Source: an uncultured Eubacteriales bacterium
GTDB lineage: Bacteria > Bacillota > Clostridia > Oscillospirales > Oscillospiraceae
Assembly (NCBI GenBank): GCA_900552475.1
Contig: USAC01000038.1
Location: forward strand, 1 to 18,700
DNA length: 18,700 nucleotides
Direction of reading: 5' to 3'
Position numbers and translations under genes: made by a program. Below the pieces are notes generated by a model. That model saw nothing but the letters and a program-made list of their open reading frames with translations. It made no database searches and was not told the DNA's origin. Shown piece by piece: positions 14,960 through 18,700 of the stretch. Within the stretch, counting starts at the first letter, position 1, and every line of letters starts with the position of its first letter.

Positions 14960-15199
14960 TCACTCCGCTTCCACCACCGCCACGGCGGTGTCCACGCGGA
15001 CGGTGTCGCCCTCCTCCGCCAGCTGCTTTTTCAGCACACCGGAGACGGTGGCCTCCACCTGATTGACCACCTTGTTCGTCTCGATCTCAAAGAGCGGCTC
15101 ACCTGCGGCGACGGTGTCGCCCTCCTCCTTCAGCCACGCGCACAGAACGCCGCTCTCCATTTCAGGGGCCAGCTTGGGCATATTGATCTTCTTTTCCAA
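14960..15199 (-). CDS. Free-standing lipoyl-domain carrier protein (79 aa)
   Basis: A single biotinyl/lipoyl domain and nothing else. MPKLAPEMESGVLCAWLKEEGD leads to the hairpin EIETNKVVNQVEA, where Lys43 is the expected lipoylated residue, then the second half-repeat SGVLKKQLAEEGDTV. The sequence is of the 2-oxoacid dehydrogenase E2 N-terminal type, but the E1-binding and catalytic domains are missing, and no remnant follows, because lipA begins 3 bases later. I place the start at TTG 15199 (AAGGA 8 bases upstream); ATG 15181 or TTG 15241 are alternatives. It is the obvious substrate for the three flanking enzymes. It could be a carrier for lipoyl relay, a detached E2 module or a redox carrier. 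Confidence 0.85.
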   Translation of the reverse strand: MEKKINMPKLAPEMESGVLCAWLKEEGDTVAAGEPLFEIETNKVVNQVEATVSGVLKKQLAEEGDTVRVDTAVAVVEAE

Positions 15200-15259
15200 C
15201 GTGTTGTTCCTTTCTGCCGCATTCGGCAATGTGATTTTCAAAAGTGTTTTATAGCTGCT

Positions 15260-16207
15260 TCACATGAGCCAGTCCATCAATTCATTCGATGCATTACCCG
15301 CCAACCGGCGGCAGACTTCGGCAAAGCCCTCCGGGTCTAAGCGCGAGCCGCTGAGCAGCTGCGCCGCCAGCGCGCCGTCGATAGCGGCGCAGTCGATGAC
15401 CGCATCCGAAACAATGCCGCGCTTTGCCTGATAGGCCACGCGGATGGGAACGCCGTTAAAAATGCCGGACTTTTCATAAGTAAACGCAGGGGTTCTTCCC
15501 CATGTCCACTCCCAGCTGCGGTACTTTTCGTCCCGCAAACGGCAGACCTCCGCCTCCTGCTCCGCCGTCAGCGTCAGATGGGGACTCCCGGGCGGCACCA
15601 TCTGCCCCAGTAGCCGGTCTTGAAACTCCTCAATGGTCATGGGACTCGCCAGATGCTCCCGTATATTGGTGACGGTGCAGATGGCGGACTGTGTCCCCCG
15701 GCTCTGGAAGCAGTCGTTTTTCCGGTGGGTGGTAATCTGATCCAGCACGCTGAGATCGGAAGAAAACAGCAGTGTGCCGTGGTGCAGCAGCCGCCCCTTT
15801 ACTATTCTCTGCGCGCTGCCGGAGATTTTCAAATCCCCGATGGCAATGTCGCAGACCCGGTTTTTTCGGGCGGGAACACCGATGGCATTCAGCGCAGCGA
15901 TAACCGGCGCCAGCACATCATCATAATTCCATCCGCCGTCCGTCCGGACAATATATGTGTAGTTGACGTTTCCCAAATCGTGATAGACGGTTCCGCCGCC
16001 GGTCATCCGCCGCACGACAGGGATGCCCAGCCGCCGCAGCGCCTCCACGTGGACCTCCCGGCAGATGTTCTGATAGCTGCCCACCACGACGGCCGGGCTG
16101 TTCTGCCAGAGAAAGAAAATATCATCGTCTGGAAATGTCTGGTAGATGTACTCTTCAAACGCCTGATTATAAAACGGATCGTGGGAAAGATTCCGAATGG
16201 TAAGCAT
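15260..16207 (-). CDS. lplA: Lipoate-protein ligase A (second copy, operon head)
   Basis: A 315-residue LplA homologue, about as long as the other copy but clearly diverged from it. RRMTGGGTVYHDLGN (66-80) is close to the classic motif, ISGSAQR follows the catalytic Lys127, and HHGTLLFSSD is at 142-151. Where most ligases read GRND, this one reads NRVCD, placing a Cys at 119 near the active-site lysine loop. This is not the LipM Cys position. The C-terminal accessory domain is present. ATG 16207 aligns with the start of the other copy; an in-frame TTG at 16249 lies at or upstream of the predicted transcription start. It leads the operon, 60 bases ahead of the lipoyl-domain gene. Confidence 0.92.
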   Translation of the reverse strand: MLTIRNLSHDPFYNQAFEEYIYQTFPDDDIFFLWQNSPAVVVGSYQNICREVHVEALRRLGIPVVRRMTGGGTVYHDLGNVNYTYIVRTDGGWNYDDVLAPVIAALNAIGVPARKNRVCDIAIGDLKISGSAQRIVKGRLLHHGTLLFSSDLSVLDQITTHRKNDCFQSRGTQSAICTVTNIREHLASPMTIEEFQDRLLGQMVPPGSPHLTLTAEQEAEVCRLRDEKYRSWEWTWGRTPAFTYEKSGIFNGVPIRVAYQAKRGIVSDAVIDCAAIDGALAAQLLSGSRLDPEGFAEVCRRLAGNASNELMDWLM

Positions 16208-16253
16208 CAGCGGAAACCTGCCTTTTTCGTGGACTATGAATTGCTTCAACCAT

Positions 16254-16281
16254 ATTATATAGGTTAAGAAAAGTTTGTCAA
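16254..16281 (-). promoter_or_regulatory. Promoter of the lipoylation operon
   Basis: Perfect TTGACA (16276-16281) and TATAAT (16254-16259) on the minus strand are 16 bases apart. The predicted start near 16247 gives an approximately 40-base leader. A second TTGACA on the opposite strand at 16295-16300 makes a 6-base inverted repeat with the -35; whether this is an operator or coincidence is unclear. Confidence 0.8.
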
Positions 16282-16405
16282 GAATTTATCGATATTGACA
16301 GACGCCGGATTGTAGGGGCGCAATCTGGGATTTCCTGCTCAGCCCGTCTGCCTGCGCACAGTCGGCGTATGGAGGATTATGCACTGTTCCGTTTGAAATT
16401 TGTTC

Positions 16406-16434
16406 TGTAAATCGGAGACTTAATATGGTACAAT
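16406..16434 (+). promoter_or_regulatory. Promoter of the phosphatase operon
   Basis: TACAAT (16429-16434) preceded by TGG makes an extended -10; TGTAAA 17 bases upstream is a poor -35. It lies about 48 bases before the ATG at 16483. Confidence 0.5.
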
Positions 16435-16482
16435 GAGCGTGTTACATCATGACTTGGAGGCTTTTGAAGGGATATATAAGCA

Positions 16483-16950
16483 ATGACAAAAATCTTATTC
16501 ATCTGCCACGGCAGTATCTGCCGCAGTCCGATGGCGGAGTTTGTGATGAAGGATCTGGTGCAAAAAGCCAGGCTGGCATCACAGTTCCATATCGAATCGG
16601 CCGCTACCAGCCGGGAGGAGATCGGCAATCCCGTCTATCCGCCCGCGCGGCGCAAGCTGGCCGAGCATGGGATCTCCTGTGAGGGCCACGCCGCACGCCA
16701 GCTCACGCAGCGGGACTACGACGCGTTCGACCTCCTGATCGGCATGGATCAGGAGAATCTGTGGAACATCCGGCGCATCTGCGGCGGCGACCCGGAGGGG
16801 AAAATCCACCTCCTGCTGGACTTCACGAGCCGCCCCGGAAGCGTCGCCGACCCGTGGTACACCGGTGATTTCGAGACAACCTGGCGCGACGTGGACGGGG
16901 GCTGCCGCGCGCTGCTGGGGCGCATACAGGCAAAGGAGCAAAACCCATGA
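16483..16950 (+). CDS. Low-molecular-weight protein-tyrosine-phosphatase
   Basis: A 155-residue LMW-PTP. The P-loop CHGSICRS gives the nucleophile Cys8 and Arg14 in the C-x5-R spacing, and DPWYTGDF at 123-130 supplies the general acid Asp123. Conserved SPMAEFVMKDL and DLLIGMDQENL are also there. Bacterial relatives dephosphorylate tyrosine kinases of capsule systems or arginine-phosphorylated proteins; no kinase gene is nearby. The ATG follows AAGGGA at a rather long distance (about 11 bases). Its stop overlaps the next start codon as ATGA, so the genes are coupled. Confidence 0.95.
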   Translation: MTKILFICHGSICRSPMAEFVMKDLVQKARLASQFHIESAATSREEIGNPVYPPARRKLAEHGISCEGHAARQLTQRDYDAFDLLIGMDQENLWNIRRICGGDPEGKIHLLLDFTSRPGSVADPWYTGDFETTWRDVDGGCRALLGRIQAKEQNP

Positions 16951-17435
16951 CCAAACAGGAAACCTATGACTATCTCCGCGCCCGCGGCGCGGCGTTCGAG
17001 ATCACGGAACACAAGGCCGTCTACAACATGGAGGAGTGCGCCGATCTCGAGCTCCCCTACCCCGAGTAAGACGCGAAAAAACACTTCGTGCGAGAAGACA
17101 AGCGTCGCAGCTACTACCTCATCACCGTGCGCGGTGACAAGCGCGTCGACCTCAAGGCCTTCCGCCGTGCGCACGGGACGCGCTCGCTCAGCTTCGCCTC
17201 GCCCGAAGAGCTGCAGCAATACCTGCACCTCACGCCCGGCTCCGTCACGCCGCTGGGGCTGCTGCAGGACGAGACGCGCAGCGTGCAGTTCTTCCTCGAC
17301 GAGGAGTTTCTGCTGCCGCCGGGGCGGATCGGCGTCCACCCGAACGACAACACCGCCACCGTCTGGATGCGGACGGACGATCTGCTGCGCATCCTCCGCG
17401 AACACGGCACGTCCGTGGAGCTGACGCAGCTGTGA
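16947..17435 (+). pseudogene. YbaK/PrdX-type prolyl-tRNA deacylase, interrupted by in-frame TAA
   Basis: Reading through one stop gives a full-length, 162-codon protein of the YbaK/aminoacyl-tRNA deacylase family, which removes mischarged residues from tRNA. After 40 codons (ending LPYPE) comes TAA at 17067-17069, then DAKKHFVREDKRRSYYLITV, the conserved core, VTPLGLLQD and GVHPNDNTATVWMRTDDL to a normal end. No frameshift is needed and the rest is well preserved, so the lesion is either a recent point mutation, a sequencing error or a functional recoding. Re-initiation at GTG 17088 would lack the N-terminal fold. It overlaps the phosphatase stop and is followed closely by the acetyltransferase gene. 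Confidence 0.85.
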
Positions 17436-17443
17436 GGTGCGGT

Positions 17444-17881
17444 ATGGAACTGATCTGCAAGCATTTTTCCGAGCTGACCGCGTCCGAGCTGTACGAGATC
17501 TACCGTCTGCGCGTCTCGGTCTTCGTCGTGGAGCAGAACTGCGCCTATCAGGATGTCGACGAGGCCGACCGGACGGCCTGGCATATCTGGCTGCAGGACG
17601 AGGGCGGCATCGCCGCCTACGCACGCGTGCTCGCCCCGGGGACGGTGTTTCCGGACGTCTCCATCGGGCGCGTGACCGCCGTGCGCCGCCGCGAGGGGCT
17701 GGGGCGCAGGATCGTCCTCGCCGCCATCGGCGCCGCGAAGAAGCATTTCGGCGCGCGGCGCATCACCATCGAGGCGCAGAGCTACGTTAAGACCCTCTAT
17801 ACCGCCCTCGGCTTCACCCAGACCGGGCCGGAATTTCTCGAGGACGGCATCCCGCATGTCCCCATGCAGCTGCAGCTCTGA
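17444..17881 (+). CDS. GNAT N-acetyltransferase, ElaA family
   Basis: A 145-residue acetyl-CoA-dependent acetyltransferase. The N-terminus LYEIYRLRVSVFVVEQNCAY with DVDEADRTAWHI (about 16-48) is characteristic of ElaA. The acetyl-CoA motif A is IGRVTAVRRREGLGRRIV, with the RxxGxG turn. QSYVKTLYTALGF forms motif B, and the C-terminus EDGIPHVPMQLQL is typical. Substrate is unknown for most members. ATG 17444 follows GAGGTG at short spacing and lies 8 bases after the preceding stop, so it is cotranscribed with the phosphatase and the interrupted deacylase. Confidence 0.92.
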   Translation: MELICKHFSELTASELYEIYRLRVSVFVVEQNCAYQDVDEADRTAWHIWLQDEGGIAAYARVLAPGTVFPDVSIGRVTAVRRREGLGRRIVLAAIGAAKKHFGARRITIEAQSYVKTLYTALGFTQTGPEFLEDGIPHVPMQLQL

Positions 17882-17905
17882 GCGATACACGAAAGGAGTA
17901 CCGAT

Positions 17906-18409
17906 ATGACTGAGACCGAACGCATCCGTCGCGTGCGGGAGATGGAGCGCCGCATGCACGAGCTCTCCGCCGCCGCGGAAGGGCTGCAGACCGCGCTCGC
18001 GGCCTACGAAGCCGCTCTCCCTGCCCGCCGCGCGCTGGAGGACTACTACGAAAGCCCCCTCTGGCAGGAGGACTTCGCCGCCGACGAGGCCGGGCTGCTG
18101 CCCGCGGATCTCTGCCGCGGCGTCCTCACCGAGGACGCGCTGTTTGACCTGCTGGGCGACACCGACCTCCTACACGGGGAGCTCACGCGCGTCGCGCGGG
18201 AGGCCTGTGCGCGCACCAAATTCATCGTCCGCCCCGTCATGACGACAAAGCACGCGCGTCGCGCGGGGGGGCTGTGCGCGCACGGACGCCGTCCCCGCGC
18301 CGATGCCCGCGCACGCGATCCCCGACCCGGACATCGTTTTCGCCAACGAATACGGCACGTCGTGCTTTCTCAAAAAGGTCATCACCGCCCCGAACATCAC
18401 CGTGGGTGA
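17906..18409 (+). CDS. DUF4298 protein with a probably disrupted C-terminus
   Basis: The first ~98 residues match DUF4298: a Leu/Arg/Glu-rich helical start (RIRRVREMERRMHEL), then ALEDYYESPLWQEDFAADEAGLLPADLCRGVLTEDALFDLL. Function is unknown; the helices suggest a small coiled-coil protein. AAAGGAG precedes the ATG. The last ~70 residues are arginine-rich, compositionally odd and unlike the family, which is usually around 90-100 residues. They overlap, in another frame, the remnant of an acetyltransferase gene. A run of seven G at 18265-18271 lies at the point where the two frames would join with one base removed. The real protein may therefore end differently. Confidence 0.7.
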   Translation: MTETERIRRVREMERRMHELSAAAEGLQTALAAYEAALPARRALEDYYESPLWQEDFAADEAGLLPADLCRGVLTEDALFDLLGDTDLLHGELTRVAREACARTKFIVRPVMTTKHARRAGGLCAHGRRPRADARARDPRPGHRFRQRIRHVVLSQKGHHRPEHHRG

Positions 18410-18413
18410 CTAA
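18303..18413 (+). pseudogene. N-terminal remnant of a CatB/Vat-type xenobiotic acetyltransferase
   Basis: From ATG 18303 a 36-residue frame contains IPDPDIVFANEYGTSCFLKK followed by VITAPNITVGD and then TAA. This corresponds to the start of CatB-related hexapeptide acyltransferases (IPDPxxVFPN...FLKNVITNPNIxVGDYTYYDD), cut exactly where GDYTYY is expected. The left-handed beta-helix and active-site His are absent, and a terminator begins 10 bases later. No ribosome site precedes the ATG. It is best read as a gene fragment left by a deletion. Confidence 0.72.
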
Positions 18414-18422
18414 TACACCCGT

Positions 18423-18457
18423 CAGGCACCTCCCGAGAAGCGAGGTGCCTGCTTTTT
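18423..18457 (+). terminator. Intrinsic terminator of the phosphatase-DUF4298 operon
   Basis: CAGGCACCTC (18423-18432) pairs perfectly with GAGGTGCCTG (18442-18451) around a 9-base loop, followed by C and five T. Confidence 0.9.
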
Positions 18458-18479
18458 ACCGTAGGGGCGGGATGGAGGG

Positions 18480-18508
18480 TAGACTTCCGACGCGCGATCC
18501 GTTATAAT
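18480..18508 (+). promoter_or_regulatory. Promoter of the RNA methyltransferase gene
   Basis: TAGACT (18480-18485) and perfect TATAAT (18503-18508) are 17 bases apart. The start is expected near 18515, directly before a palindrome. Confidence 0.7.
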
Positions 18509-18519
18509 AAAGAGTATGC

Positions 18520-18543
18520 TTCCCCATATGGGGAAAATTTTTT
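18520..18543 (+). promoter_or_regulatory. Palindrome and T-tract in the 5' leader
   Basis: TTCCCCATATGGGGAA (18520-18535) is a perfect 16-base palindrome followed by AATTTTTT. As RNA it makes a 6-bp stem with an AUAU loop and a U tract, like a small attenuator; as DNA it could be a repressor site next to the transcription start. Confidence 0.45.
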
Positions 18544-18564
18544 CAAGCCAGCAGAGGGATCGCC

Positions 18565-18700
18565 ATGGCCAATATCATCGAAATCACGGACTTTTCCGCG
18601 CCGGAGCTGGACATCTACGCGCGGCTCACCGAAAACCAGCTGCTCTGCCGCGCCGACCCGTCGCAGGCGCTCTTCATCGCGGAGAGCCCGCTCGTCATCG
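18565..18700 (+). CDS. TrmH/SpoU-family RNA methyltransferase, N-terminal part
   Basis: The first 45 codons of a gene running off the window. EITDFSAPELDIYARLTENQ, a short linker and then ALFIAESPLVI resemble the N-terminal substrate-binding region of SpoU-type 2'-O-methyltransferases, where FIAESP(K/L)VI leads into the L30e-like domain. The knotted SAM-binding domain lies beyond the edge, so this is recognition by N-terminal motif only. AGAGGGA precedes the ATG, and the gene has its own promoter. Confidence 0.75.
   Translation, partial: MANIIEITDFSAPELDIYARLTENQLLCRADPSQALFIAESPLVI

Larger units (their letters stand above)
16208..16482. other. Divergent intergenic region
   Basis: The longest gap in the window. 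It holds the lipoylation promoter on the left, a weak promoter for the phosphatase gene on the right, and about 100 bases in the middle (16300-16400) with no open frame or structure I recognise. A GTAGGGGCG word at 16312-16320 recurs at 18461-18469. Confidence 0.5.

Noticed and set aside
14108..15340. 410-codon plus-strand frame over lipA and the lipoyl-domain gene
   Set aside because: Antisense shadow crossing three gene boundaries, with no domain.
13129..16207. Interpreting the two ligases as the LipM/LipL octanoyl relay of Bacillus
   Set aside because: Neither has the defining Cys in its usual sequence context, and both carry the lysine motif and C-terminal accessory domain of ATP-dependent LplA.
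17067..17069. Programmed amino-acid recoding at the TAA
   Set aside because: TAA is not a selenocysteine or pyrrolysine codon and no downstream recoding structure is evident; a nonsense mutation or read error is simpler.

Overview
The window is GC-rich, dense, single-copy bacterial chromosome. Canonical sigma-A promoters (TTGACA/TATAAT types), strong AGGAGG-type ribosome binding sites and U-tailed hairpin terminators point to a low-oxygen Firmicute. Ferredoxin-linked amino-acid fermentation, Fe-S aldo-keto reductase, DUF5662 and DUF4298 proteins suggest a GC-rich gut Clostridium of the Oscillospirales type. This placement is inference; no rRNA or marker phylogeny is in the window.

Layout. 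1-99: unresolved edge. 143-2134 (-): a two-gene operon of a serine-palmitoyltransferase-like alpha-oxoamine synthase and a short-chain reductase, behind a strong promoter in an AT-rich gap. 2258-3466 (-): Y-family DNA polymerase. 3691-7959 (+): a TetR regulator with its own terminator, then an operon of butyrate-kinase-like acyl kinase, iorA and iorB. These fit oxidative decarboxylation of aromatic 2-oxoacids to arylacetyl-CoA, with ATP recovered through an acyl phosphate. 8137-8682 (+): a DUF5662 protein, convergent with 8757-10581 (-), tsaE-tsaB-upp. 10745-11896 (+): a RodA/FtsW-family glycosyltransferase. 11981-13018 (+): an aldo-keto reductase with two Fe-S motifs.

13129-16207 (-): a compact four-gene lipoylation operon in the order lplA-type ligase, a free-standing 79-residue lipoyl-domain protein, lipA, and a second lplA-type ligase. 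No E2, GcvH, LipB or LipM is present. This self-contained unit, with a dedicated mini-carrier, its own lipoyl synthase and two divergent ligases, is the most intriguing part of the window.

16483-18409 (+): a chain of small genes: low-molecular-weight phosphatase, a YbaK-type tRNA deacylase interrupted by an in-frame TAA, an ElaA-like acetyltransferase, and a DUF4298 protein whose C-terminus is probably frame-disrupted next to a remnant of a CatB/Vat-type acetyltransferase. The window ends in the start of a TrmH/SpoU-type RNA methyltransferase. There are no rRNA or tRNA genes, CRISPR arrays, insertion sequences or phage genes that I can see. No gene-free stretch exceeds 300 bases; the longest is 16208-16482.
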